Shown here one piece after another: positions 1 through 6,041 of a stretch of 8,530 nucleotides of DNA; position 1 is the first letter of the stretch; every line of letters starts with the position of its first letter. The notes under the pieces were generated by a model, which was given only the letters and a program-made list of their open reading frames with translations, had not been told where the DNA came from and did no database searches. This DNA comes from JACCZP01 sp050997195 (GTDB lineage: Bacteria; Actinomycetota; Thermoleophilia; Solirubrobacterales; Thermoleophilaceae): contig JBPCRE010000281.1 of NCBI GenBank assembly GCA_050997195.1, positions 1-8,530 of the forward strand, in the 5' to 3' direction. The position numbers and the translations under genes were made by a program.

Positions 1-2
1 TC

Positions 3-1175
3 GAGCCGGAGGAGACCGTCACCGACGCGCTCGAGATCGGGGCTCGGGTGCTCGATCGGGAGGCCACGTCGGCCGAGGTCGACCATGTGCGACTGCAGCT
101 CGAGCGGGTCTCCGGAGAGGTGGAGCGCTCCTTCGCGGAGCGGGCTCGCGTGGTCGGCGAGCGCCTCGAGGGCCAGTTCGAGCGTTTCCTAGGCGAGGAC
201 ACGGGGACCATGGGTCGCGTGCTCGACGCGCACACCGAGGAGCTGAACGAGCTCGTCTCGGTGCACTTCGGGGGGGATCGCAACACCGCGGTGCAGCATC
301 AGCTCCGTGAGGTCATGGTCAAGCTGCTCCAGGAGTCGCGGCAGGATCTGCTGCGCCAGTTCTCGGCCGAGGACGGACACAACCCGCTCGCCGGCTTCAA
401 GGCCGCGGTGGTGCGGGAGATGCGCCAGAGCCGCGAGGGTCACGAGGCGCTGCTCGAGCGCGTCACCGGCCTGCAGGGCGAGATCCGTCTGCTCTCCGGC
501 GCGCAGGAGGCGGAGGCCGTGCTCGCAGCCGAGCGCGATCGCGGCACGGGCAAGGGCCGCACCTTCGAGCAGCACGCCTTCGAGGTCGTCGAGGCGCTCG
601 CCGAGGCGCGCGGGGACGTGGCCCACCACGTGGGCGACGAGCGCTCCGCGAGCGGAGGCAAGAAGGGTGACGTGGTCATCGAGATCGATGCGGCCTCCGG
701 GAGCGCCCGCGGGCGCATAGCCCTCGACGCCAAGGACGAGAAGCTCTCGAAGAACAAGGCCTGGGAGGTGCTGAACGCCTCTCTCGAGGAACGCGACGCG
801 GTCTTCGCCATCCTCGTCCTGGCCTCGGAGGAGAAGGTGCCGGCCGGACGCCAGTCGCTGCAGGAGTACGAGGGCAACAAGATGATCGTGACCCTCGACA
901 GGGACACCCTCGACTCCACGCCGATCGAGCTCGCGTACCGCTACGCGCGCTGCCGTTCCTTGATGGCCCTCGAGGCGGAGCTCACGCTCGACGCCGCGGG
1001 AGTCAAGGCCGCCGCCGACGAAGCCCTCGAGGCCCTTCGCGACGCCCAACGCATCCGCGCGTCGCTCACCGGCGCCACCAACAGCGTGGAGGGCGCCCGG
1101 AAGGCGCTCGACGCGATGGTGGGCCGGGTCCAGGCCTCGCTCTCGCGGGTGGAGGCGATGACGGGGGCGGCTTAG
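3..1175 (+). CDS. Coiled-coil protein with PD-(D/E)XK-like core, 5' partial
   Basis: I do not recognise a named family. The frame is open to the left edge: about 15 more sense codons precede the first in-window GTG (position 48), and they continue the same acidic helical sequence. The true start therefore probably lies outside the window. Counting from the GTG at 48, residues about 5-45 and 80-165 look like charged amphipathic helix or coiled coil. Residues about 168-300 form a compact alpha/beta domain, with an FE pair at 173-174, KKGD at 205-208, ALDAKDE around 225-231 and strand-like VFAILVLAS at 252-260. A GD followed about 18 residues later by DxK resembles the PD-(D/E)XK nuclease core found in RmuC- and DUF2130-like proteins. 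The C-terminus (about 305-375) is helical and Ala-rich. There is no signal peptide or membrane segment in the visible part. A DNA-related role is inferred from the motif only. A hairpin follows the stop codon. Confidence 0.8.
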   Translation, partial: EPEETVTDALEIGARVLDREATSAEVDHVRLQLERVSGEVERSFAERARVVGERLEGQFERFLGEDTGTMGRVLDAHTEELNELVSVHFGGDRNTAVQHQLREVMVKLLQESRQDLLRQFSAEDGHNPLAGFKAAVVREMRQSREGHEALLERVTGLQGEIRLLSGAQEAEAVLAAERDRGTGKGRTFEQHAFEVVEALAEARGDVAHHVGDERSASGGKKGDVVIEIDAASGSARGRIALDAKDEKLSKNKAWEVLNASLEERDAVFAILVLASEEKVPAGRQSLQEYEGNKMIVTLDRDTLDSTPIELAYRYARCRSLMALEAELTLDAAGVKAAADEALEALRDAQRIRASLTGATNSVEGARKALDAMVGRVQASLSRVEAMTGAA

Positions 1176-1192
1176 CCTGCATCCAGCGTCCC

Positions 1193-1209
1193 GGCGGCGC
1201 TTCGCCGCC
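1193..1209 (+). terminator. GC-rich hairpin after the coiled-coil gene
   Basis: A perfect 7-bp stem (GGCGGCG paired with CGCCGCC) with a 3-nt CTT loop begins 17 nt after the stop codon of the preceding gene. Only a weak T run (TT) follows, so it is either a rather poor intrinsic terminator of the kind common in high-GC actinobacteria, or simply a 3'-end-stabilising hairpin. Confidence 0.45.
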
Positions 1210-1240
1210 TTGATGCCGTCGCCATGCGCCACCGGCCTCG

Positions 1241-1264
1241 ATCCAGGTGGTTGACCACCTGGAT
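1241..1264. repeat. 24-nt palindrome (11-bp arms, 2-nt centre)
   Basis: The left arm ATCCAGGTGGT (1241-1251) is the exact reverse complement of the right arm ACCACCTGGAT (1254-1264), with TG between them. As RNA it could fold into a 10-bp stem with a TTGA tetraloop, but no T tract follows. As DNA, the TGGT/ACCA core with dyad symmetry looks like a dimeric repressor operator, loosely of the GntR kind. It lies about 144 nt upstream of the trpS start. An additional inverted copy of the outer part occurs as GCATCCAG at 1179-1186, against CTGGATGC at 1259-1266. Whether this is an operator or a terminator cannot be settled from the sequence. Confidence 0.6.
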
Positions 1265-1306
1265 GCTCGCCCGTCACCGCCTGGCTCGGCCTCCGACGCC
1301 GACGCA

Positions 1307-1324
1307 TCCACCGGTCCCGGTGGA
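1307..1324. repeat. 18-nt palindrome (8-bp arms, 2-nt centre)
   Basis: TCCACCGG (1307-1314) and CCGGTGGA (1317-1324) are exact reverse complements around TC. Immediately after comes another potential stem, ACCCAG (1324-1329) with CTGGGT (1340-1345) around a 10-nt loop. Together with the 1241-1264 palindrome, these make an unusually structured region upstream of trpS. It could serve as a regulatory site or as part of a transcription-termination zone for the upstream gene. Confidence 0.5.
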
Positions 1325-1393
1325 CCCAGGTTTAGCGGACTGGGTGCGGTGGCGGCGAGCCGTGCGGTTCGAGGTTCGAGGTGGGCCACTCCC

Positions 1394-1399
1394 TACACT
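1394..1399 (+). promoter_or_regulatory. Putative -10 box of trpS, leaderless type
   Basis: TACACT matches the actinobacterial -10 pattern TANNNT. It ends 8 nt before the GTG at 1408, which would put the transcription start at or next to the start codon and give a leaderless mRNA. Consistent with this, no Shine-Dalgarno-like sequence precedes the GTG. No convincing -35 hexamer is seen. Instead a tandem heptamer, GGTTCGA twice (1366-1379), covers roughly that position. Confidence 0.5.
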
Positions 1400-1407
1400 G
1401 GCGCGCC

Positions 1408-2394
1408 GTGCGCATCTTCTCGGGCATCCAGCCCACGGGCCGCAAGCATCTCGGCAACTACATCGGCGCCATCCGCCAGTACGTCGAGGGCCAGGAGCGC
1501 GGAGACGCGGTGTACTGCGTGGTCGACCTTCACGCGATCTCGGTCCAGTACTCGCGGGTGGACCTGCGCCGCTACGTGCTCGACACGGTGGCCCTCCTGC
1601 TCGCCGCCGGGCTCGACCCGGACCGGTGCATCCTCTTCCGCCAGAGCGACGTTCGCGAGCACGCGGAGCTCTGCTGGCTGCTCGGCGCCGTCACCGCCCA
1701 CGGGGACCTCACGCGCATGCACCAGTTCCGGGAGAAGTCGGCGCGCCAGCGCGAGCTGGTGTCCGCCGCGCTCTTCGTGTACCCGGTGCTGCAGGCCGCC
1801 GACATCCTCGCCTACCGCACCGACGAGGTGCCGGTGGGCGACGACCAGCGCCAGCACATCGAGCTCACGCGCGACATCGCCGAGCGCTTCAACGAGCGCT
1901 TCGGCGAGACCTTCGTGGTCCCTCGCCACCGCATACCCGAGGTCGGGGCACGCATCATGGACCTCCAGGCCCCGGAGCAGAAGATGTCCACCACGGCGCC
2001 CAGCCAGCAGGGCACGCTGCTCGTGCTCGACGACGAACCCACGATCCTCAAGAAGGTCAGGAGCGCGGTCACCGATTCGGGCAGCCAGGTGATTCGCGCT
2101 TCCGACAAGGCGGGGATCTCCAACCTGATCGAGCTCCTCGCCGCCGTGCGCGGGACCGACCCGGCGGCGGTCGAGCGCGACTTCGCCGAGGCCCGCTACG
2201 GGGACTTCAAGCAGGCGGTGGCCGAGGAGGTGGTGAGCTTCCTCGGCCCCGTCGGGGAGCGCTACCGCGATCTGCGCCCCGACGAGCCCCGCCTGGAGGC
2301 CATCCTGGCCTCCGGGGCCGAGCGTGCGCGCGCCATCGCCGCGGGCACGCTCGTCGAGGTTCGGGAGCGCATGGGCGTCGGCTCCCCAGGCTAG
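1408..2394 (+). CDS. trpS: Tryptophanyl-tRNA synthetase (TrpS)
   Basis: This class Ic synthetase activates tryptophan with ATP and charges tRNA-Trp in the cytoplasm. The 328-residue product has the usual bacterial TrpS length. The N-terminus carries the GIQPTG signature and the HIGH-equivalent HLGN (residues 14-17). ADILAYRTDEVPVGDDQRQHIELTRDIA-type sequence spans about 131-158, and the second ATP-binding loop is KMSTT (192-196) in place of the usual KMSKS. VTDSG (221-225) is also typical of the family. I chose the GTG at 1408 because the family normally begins a few residues before RIFSGIQPTG. An in-frame GTG at 1381 would add nine atypical residues and lie upstream of the putative -10 box. 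The gene is followed after 9 nt by scpA, and is probably the first gene of the trpS-scpA-scpB-transporter block. Identity is secure; the exact start is likely but not proven. Confidence 0.96.
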   Translation: MRIFSGIQPTGRKHLGNYIGAIRQYVEGQERGDAVYCVVDLHAISVQYSRVDLRRYVLDTVALLLAAGLDPDRCILFRQSDVREHAELCWLLGAVTAHGDLTRMHQFREKSARQRELVSAALFVYPVLQAADILAYRTDEVPVGDDQRQHIELTRDIAERFNERFGETFVVPRHRIPEVGARIMDLQAPEQKMSTTAPSQQGTLLVLDDEPTILKKVRSAVTDSGSQVIRASDKAGISNLIELLAAVRGTDPAAVERDFAEARYGDFKQAVAEEVVSFLGPVGERYRDLRPDEPRLEAILASGAERARAIAAGTLVEVRERMGVGSPG

Positions 2395-2403
2395 GGTCCA
2401 GCC

Positions 2404-3189
2404 GTGCGCGCGGCCTCCCTCGACCTCGACCTCGAGGTCTTCCAGGGCCCCTTCGACCTCCTGCTGACCCTGGTCCTCAAGGAGGAGGTCGACCTGCTCG
2501 AGATCGACCTCGCGGAGGTGGTGCTCGCCTACGTGGCGCACCTGGAGGCGGCGGGCGAGCTCGACCTCGAGGCCGCCACCGAGTTCCTCGTGCTCATCGC
2601 CTCGCTGCTCGAGCTGAAGTCGCGGCTGATGCTGCCTCAGGAGGAGGTCGCCGTCGAGGAGCCCGCCCCCGCGGAGGCCATCGAGGAGCTGTTGGCCCGC
2701 ATGCTCGAGTACCGCCGCCATCGAACGGCCGCCGGGTTCCTGCGGGAGCGCCTCGATGCCGAGGAAGGCTTTCGCTACCGCGAGGCCGCGCCGCCGGCCC
2801 ACCTGCGCCGGGTGGCTGCCGACACCGCCCGCGCCACCTACGCGCCCTCGCTGCTTGCCCGGGCCATCGAGGGGCTGCTGCGCACGCCCGAGCCCATCGA
2901 CCTCGGGCACGTGGCCGCGCCGCTCGTGTCCGTCGACGCGCGCCTCGCGCACCTGCGCGGCCTGCTCGGGGCCCGGCGGCGCTTCGCTTGGGAGGACGCG
3001 GTGAGCGGAGCTGACCGCGTGACCGAGGCGGTGACCCTCTTCGCCCTGCTCGAGCTCTACAAGGCGGGCGAGGCCGACTGGCACCAGGAGCAGCCGTTCG
3101 GCCCCATCACCGTGGAGGCGGCGACCGGCGGCAGCTCGGTCCGCGAGCTCGCCGCGCCGGGCCACGGCGGGGCGCCGGGAGGCCGATGA
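2404..3189 (+). CDS. scpA: Segregation and condensation protein A (ScpA)
   Basis: ScpA is the kleisin subunit that bridges the SMC dimer and binds ScpB in the bacterial condensin complex, which acts on the nucleoid in chromosome organisation and segregation. The product is 261 residues, normal for the family. The N-terminal SMC-neck-binding region is classic: FQGPFDLLL (13-21), then a helix, VDLLEIDLAEV (29-39), and ATEFLVLIASLLELKSRLMLP (58-78). A variable acidic linker follows (about 80-95). The C-terminal winged-helix part is seen around 205-237 (RVTEAVTLFALLELYK, then FGPITVEA). The GTG start is supported by AGGG at 2393-2396, 7 nt upstream and overlapping the trpS stop codon. The last codons overlap scpB, so the two proteins are probably translationally coupled. 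The extreme C-terminus (about 240-261) is Gly/Ala-rich and probably disordered. Confidence 0.95.
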   Translation: MRAASLDLDLEVFQGPFDLLLTLVLKEEVDLLEIDLAEVVLAYVAHLEAAGELDLEAATEFLVLIASLLELKSRLMLPQEEVAVEEPAPAEAIEELLARMLEYRRHRTAAGFLRERLDAEEGFRYREAAPPAHLRRVAADTARATYAPSLLARAIEGLLRTPEPIDLGHVAAPLVSVDARLAHLRGLLGARRRFAWEDAVSGADRVTEAVTLFALLELYKAGEADWHQEQPFGPITVEAATGGSSVRELAAPGHGGAPGGR

Positions 3190-3752
3190 GCGAGCTCGTC
3201 CGGGTCGTCGAGGCGCTGCTCTTTCTCTCCTCGGAGCCGCTCTCGGTTCCCGAGCTCGCCGAGGCCTGCGAGGTCGGGGAGGGCGAGGTGGTGGAGGCCC
3301 TCGCGCGCCTGCGCGAGCACTACGCCGAGGGCTTTCGCGGGGTGGTGCTCCGTGAGGTGGCCGGCGGCTTCGCCCTGGCCACCGACCCGGCGGCCGAGCC
3401 CGCCGCCCGCCGCCTGCTCGCGAAGCCTCGTACGCCGCCGCTGACCCAGGCCCAGGCCGAGTGCCTCGCGATCGCGGCGTACCTGCAGCCCGTCTCGCGT
3501 CCGGAGATCGCCCGTATCCGCGGCGTGGCCTCCGAGTCGGCGGTGGCCACGCTGCTCGAGCGCGGGCTCATCGAGGAGTCGGGGCGCTCGCGCTTCGGCG
3601 CCGTGCTCTACCGCACCACCGCGCTCTTCACCAAGCTCTTCGGCCTTACGGGTCTGGCCGATCTCCCCGAGCCGGCGGGCTTCGACGCCGGTCCCGAGGA
3701 GCGGGCCGAGCTGCGCGAGCGGCTGCTCAAGGCCGGCGAGCAGCGCGCGTAG
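3186..3752 (+). CDS. scpB: Segregation and condensation protein B (ScpB)
   Basis: ScpB forms a dimer of tandem winged-helix subunits that binds the ScpA kleisin and completes the SMC-ScpAB condensin. At 188 residues it has family length. The first winged helix opens with VVEALLFLSSEPLSVPELAEA (7-27), and LREVAGGFALAT lies at 55-66. The second contains LTQAQAECLAIAAYLQPVSRPEIARIRGV (86-114), close to the family pattern in which a QPVTR-EI-IRG segment marks the recognition region, then LLERGLIEESGR. The C-terminal LYRTT (141-145) plus FGLTGLADLPE (152-162) is the kleisin-contact end typical of ScpB. The ATG overlaps the scpA stop as ATGA and is preceded closely by GGGAGG (3177-3182). This is a complete, ordinary gene. 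Confidence 0.95.
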   Translation: MSELVRVVEALLFLSSEPLSVPELAEACEVGEGEVVEALARLREHYAEGFRGVVLREVAGGFALATDPAAEPAARRLLAKPRTPPLTQAQAECLAIAAYLQPVSRPEIARIRGVASESAVATLLERGLIEESGRSRFGAVLYRTTALFTKLFGLTGLADLPEPAGFDAGPEERAELRERLLKAGEQRA

Positions 3753-3766
3753 GTGACGTTGCCTCG

Positions 3767-4690
3767 GTGACCCTTCGGCAGTGGCTTCTCCTGCTCTTCC
3801 TCGCGGCCCTCTGGGGCGCGTCGTATCTGTTCATCAAGCTCGCGCTGGCCGACGTCTCGCCGTCGGGCATCGTGTTCGTCCGCACCCTGCTCGCCGCACT
3901 GCTGCTCCTGCCCGTGGCCGCCGCTAAGGGCGCGCTCCGCGGGCTGCGCTCGGCACTCGGCCCGCTGCTGGCCCTGGCCGTCATCCAGGTCGCGGGGCCG
4001 TTCCTGCTCATCTCGCAGGGCGAGCGCGAGATCTCCTCGTCGCTGGCCGGCATCCTCGTGGCCACCGCGCCCATCTTCACGGCCATGCTCGCGCTCCGGC
4101 TCGACCCCACGGAGCGCTCCAGCGGGTGGGGCCTCGTGGGCGTGGGCATCGGGCTCGGGGGCGTGGCGCTTCTCCTCGGCATCGATGCCTCGGGCGACGC
4201 GGGCGCCTTCGTGGGAGCGCTCCTCGTCGTGCTCGCCGGCGCGGGCTACGCGGTGGGCGGGTTCATCGTCAAGCGCGGCTTCTCCGGCGCCCAGCCCGTG
4301 GGGGTGGCTGCCGCGGCCATGGCGGTGAGCGCCCTGCTCATGCTCCCGCTGGCCGCGCTCACCGCTCCGCATACGGTGCCGGGATCCACCGCGATCGTCG
4401 CCCTGCTGGTCCTCGGCCTCGCCGGCACCGGGCTCGCCTTTCTGATCTTCTACACGCTGATCGGCCAGGCCGGCCCGGCGCGAGCCTCGCTCGTGGCCTA
4501 CCTCGCGCCCGGCTTCGCGGTGGTCTACGGCGTGGCGTTCCTCGACGAGCGGGTGAGCGCCGGAACCCTCGCCGGCCTGGGGCTCATCCTCGCCGGCTCC
4601 TGGCTCGCGGCCGGCGGACGCCTGCTCTCGGGGGGCGTGGAGCCTCCGTCGGGGGCCGTGGCCGCCCCCCGTGCTCGGGAGGCCTCGTGA
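3767..4690 (+). CDS. EamA/DMT-superfamily permease
   Basis: This is a 307-residue inner-membrane protein with about ten predicted hydrophobic segments in two EamA repeats (about 8-138 and 149-283). That is the standard architecture of the drug/metabolite transporter superfamily. LWGASYLFIKLAL (15-27) in helix 1 is the typical DMT opening. LAPGFAVVYGVAFLDERVSAGTLAGLGLILAG (about 246-277) is the characteristic end of the second repeat, including the conserved acidic residue before the last helix. Family members often export amino acids, purines or other metabolites. The substrate here cannot be read from the sequence. I chose the GTG at 3767 because it starts just before the first helix and has AGGTGA (3751-3756) about 10 nt upstream. 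It lies 14 nt after scpB and is probably cotranscribed with it, though no functional link to condensin is evident. The last 20 or so residues form a hydrophilic Pro/Ala-rich tail. Confidence 0.9.
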   Translation: MTLRQWLLLLFLAALWGASYLFIKLALADVSPSGIVFVRTLLAALLLLPVAAAKGALRGLRSALGPLLALAVIQVAGPFLLISQGEREISSSLAGILVATAPIFTAMLALRLDPTERSSGWGLVGVGIGLGGVALLLGIDASGDAGAFVGALLVVLAGAGYAVGGFIVKRGFSGAQPVGVAAAAMAVSALLMLPLAALTAPHTVPGSTAIVALLVLGLAGTGLAFLIFYTLIGQAGPARASLVAYLAPGFAVVYGVAFLDERVSAGTLAGLGLILAGSWLAAGGRLLSGGVEPPSGAVAAPRAREAS

Positions 4691-4693
4691 ACC

Positions 4694-4725
4694 GGCCGGG
4701 TAGACGCTCACCGGCGTCCCCGGCC
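4694..4725 (+). terminator. Hairpin between the DMT permease and the antiporter
   Basis: GGCCGGG (4694-4700) pairs with CCCGGCC (4719-4725), and GACGC (4703-4707) pairs with GCGTC (4714-4718) around a TCACCG loop. The result is a 12-bp stem with a single 2-nt TA bulge, starting 3 nt after the permease stop codon. It has no T tract, so it is either a U-less terminator or a 3' mRNA stabiliser. It suggests that the antiporter is a separate transcription unit. Confidence 0.5.
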
Positions 4726-4765
4726 TCGAGCGCTCGCTCGTGCTGCAGTCTGCGCCGCTCTGCCC

Positions 4766-6031
4766 GTGCCTGATCTCCTCCTGGCCGCGGACGCCGGCTT
4801 TCACTTCGGCGACAAGTTCGCCCTCGGCCTCGTCGGTTTCGGCGTGGCGCTGTTCGTCGCCATCGGCGCGCTTTCCCATGAGCACGAGAGGGCCTTTTCG
4901 GCCAGCGTCATCTACCTGATCCTCGGCGTGATCGCCGCCGGAGCGCTCGCCGTGCTCGGTGTCAGCCCAATCGACCCGGTCGGCGACGCTTCGTTGATCG
5001 AGCACCTCACCGAGCTTGCGCTCATCGTCGCGGTCTTCACCACCGGGATCGGCATCGAGCGGCGAGTGACCTGGCGCGGATGGCGCTCGGTCGTCGGGCT
5101 GCTCGCCGTCGTCATGCCGCTTTCGATCGCCGCCGTAGCGCTGTTCGGAGTGTTCGTGATGGAGCTCTCGCTTGGCGCGGCGATCATCCTCGGCGCCGTG
5201 CTCGCCCCGACGGATCCGGTGCTGGCCGGAGACGTCGGCGTAAGCCCTCCGGGTGAGGAGCCCGAGAGCGAGCCGCGCTTCACCCTCGGTACGGAGGCCG
5301 GCCTGAATGACGGGCTCGCCTCGCCGTTCGTCCTGCTGGGCATCTTCGTCGCCGGCCAGGGCGGCACCGAGTGGCTCGGCGAGTGGCTGCTCGCCGACGT
5401 CCTCTACGCCTGCCTCGTCGGCGCCGCGATGGGCCTTGTCGGTGGCTACGCGACGGGAAAGCTCGCCGTACGCTTGAGCGAGGCCGATCTGCTCGACGAG
5501 CGGCTCGACTTCTACTTCGCGATCCCCACCGTCCTCGTGATCTACGGCCTGGCCGAGGTGGCCGGCGCCTACGGGCTCGTGGCGATCTTCTCGGCAGGCG
5601 TGGCCTTCCGCCGGTACGAGACCGAGCACGAGCAGAACCGCCATGTCCACGACGGCGCCGAGCTGGTGGAGAAGTTCGGAGAGCTGTTGGTGATCCTGCT
5701 GCTCGGGACCATGGTGACGCTCGCCGGCCTCGAGGCGCCGGGCGCATCCGGCTGGCTCCTCGTCCCCGTGCTCCTGCTGTTCATCCGGCCCGCGCTCGTG
5801 ATGGCGCTCCTCGCTCGCTCACGGATGGGCGCTCGAGAGCGCGTCTTCGTCGCCTGGTTCGGCGTACGTGGGGTCGCCGCCCTGTACTACGCCGCCGTGG
5901 TGATCGGCACAGGGGTGCTCTCGTCGGCGGAGGAGGAGAGGGTGTTCTGGACCGCCGCCGCCTGCGTGATGGTCTCCATAGTGGTGCATGGTCTGAGCGC
6001 GACGCCGCTCACTCGGCGGCTGACCCAGTAG
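4766..6031 (+). CDS. CPA1-type cation/proton antiporter
   Basis: This is a 421-residue polytopic membrane protein of the monovalent cation:proton antiporter CPA1 (NhaP/NHE-like) family, exchanging Na+ or K+ for H+ across the cell membrane. Diagnostic parts are LAPTDPVLAGDV (146-157), the unwound TDP helix of the core domain, and TEAGLNDGLASPF (176-188). The latter carries the ND pair (181-182) that marks CPA1 proteins, against the DD of CPA2/NapA types, and suggests electroneutral exchange. FGVRGVAALYY (365-375) is the conserved Arg-containing helix near the C-terminus. About 11-13 hydrophobic segments are present. There is no cytoplasmic TrkA-N, RCK or CBS tail, since the protein ends shortly after the last helix. 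The GTG at 4766 is the first start codon in the frame, and no clear Shine-Dalgarno precedes it. The gene is convergent with the CBS gene, whose end is 10 nt away. Ion preference cannot be determined. Confidence 0.92.
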   Translation: MPDLLLAADAGFHFGDKFALGLVGFGVALFVAIGALSHEHERAFSASVIYLILGVIAAGALAVLGVSPIDPVGDASLIEHLTELALIVAVFTTGIGIERRVTWRGWRSVVGLLAVVMPLSIAAVALFGVFVMELSLGAAIILGAVLAPTDPVLAGDVGVSPPGEEPESEPRFTLGTEAGLNDGLASPFVLLGIFVAGQGGTEWLGEWLLADVLYACLVGAAMGLVGGYATGKLAVRLSEADLLDERLDFYFAIPTVLVIYGLAEVAGAYGLVAIFSAGVAFRRYETEHEQNRHVHDGAELVEKFGELLVILLLGTMVTLAGLEAPGASGWLLVPVLLLFIRPALVMALLARSRMGARERVFVAWFGVRGVAALYYAAVVIGTGVLSSAEEERVFWTAAACVMVSIVVHGLSATPLTRRLTQ

Positions 6032-6041
6032 CACGGCGCGC

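Noticed and set aside
189..1307. 372-codon - strand frame opposite the first gene
   Set aside because: Arg/Leu/Gly/His-rich translation without domain features. The + strand frame has coherent helices, a nuclease-like core and a frame that stays open to the window edge.
1361..1395. GGTTCGA repeats looking like a tRNA T-arm
   Set aside because: No matching acceptor stem, D-arm or anticodon arm can be placed around them, and the motif is a simple tandem heptamer.
1381..1407. Upstream GTG as the trpS start
   Set aside because: It would add nine residues not typical of TrpS and begin upstream of the TACACT box. The GTG at 1408 fits the family N-terminus and leaderless geometry better.
1176..1407. 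T-box or tryptophan attenuator leader
   Set aside because: No AGGGTGG-type antiterminator bulge and no small ORF with a run of Trp codons could be found. Only hairpins and palindromes are visible.
1224..3014. 596-codon + strand frame overlapping trpS and scpA
   Set aside because: An Arg/Pro/Ala-rich out-of-frame product, a shadow of high third-position GC in the real genes.
1393..3165. 590-codon open frame on the - strand, antisense to trpS and scpA
   Set aside because: The sense strand encodes unmistakable TrpS and ScpA. The antisense product is compositionally biased and lacks any recognisable motif.
3608..5650. Very long open frame (680 codons) on the - strand, antisense to the DMT permease and antiporter
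   Set aside because: Its product is a low-complexity run of Arg, Gly, Glu, His and Asp with no domain, typical of the reverse frame of GC-rich genes. The opposing frames encode clear transporter families.
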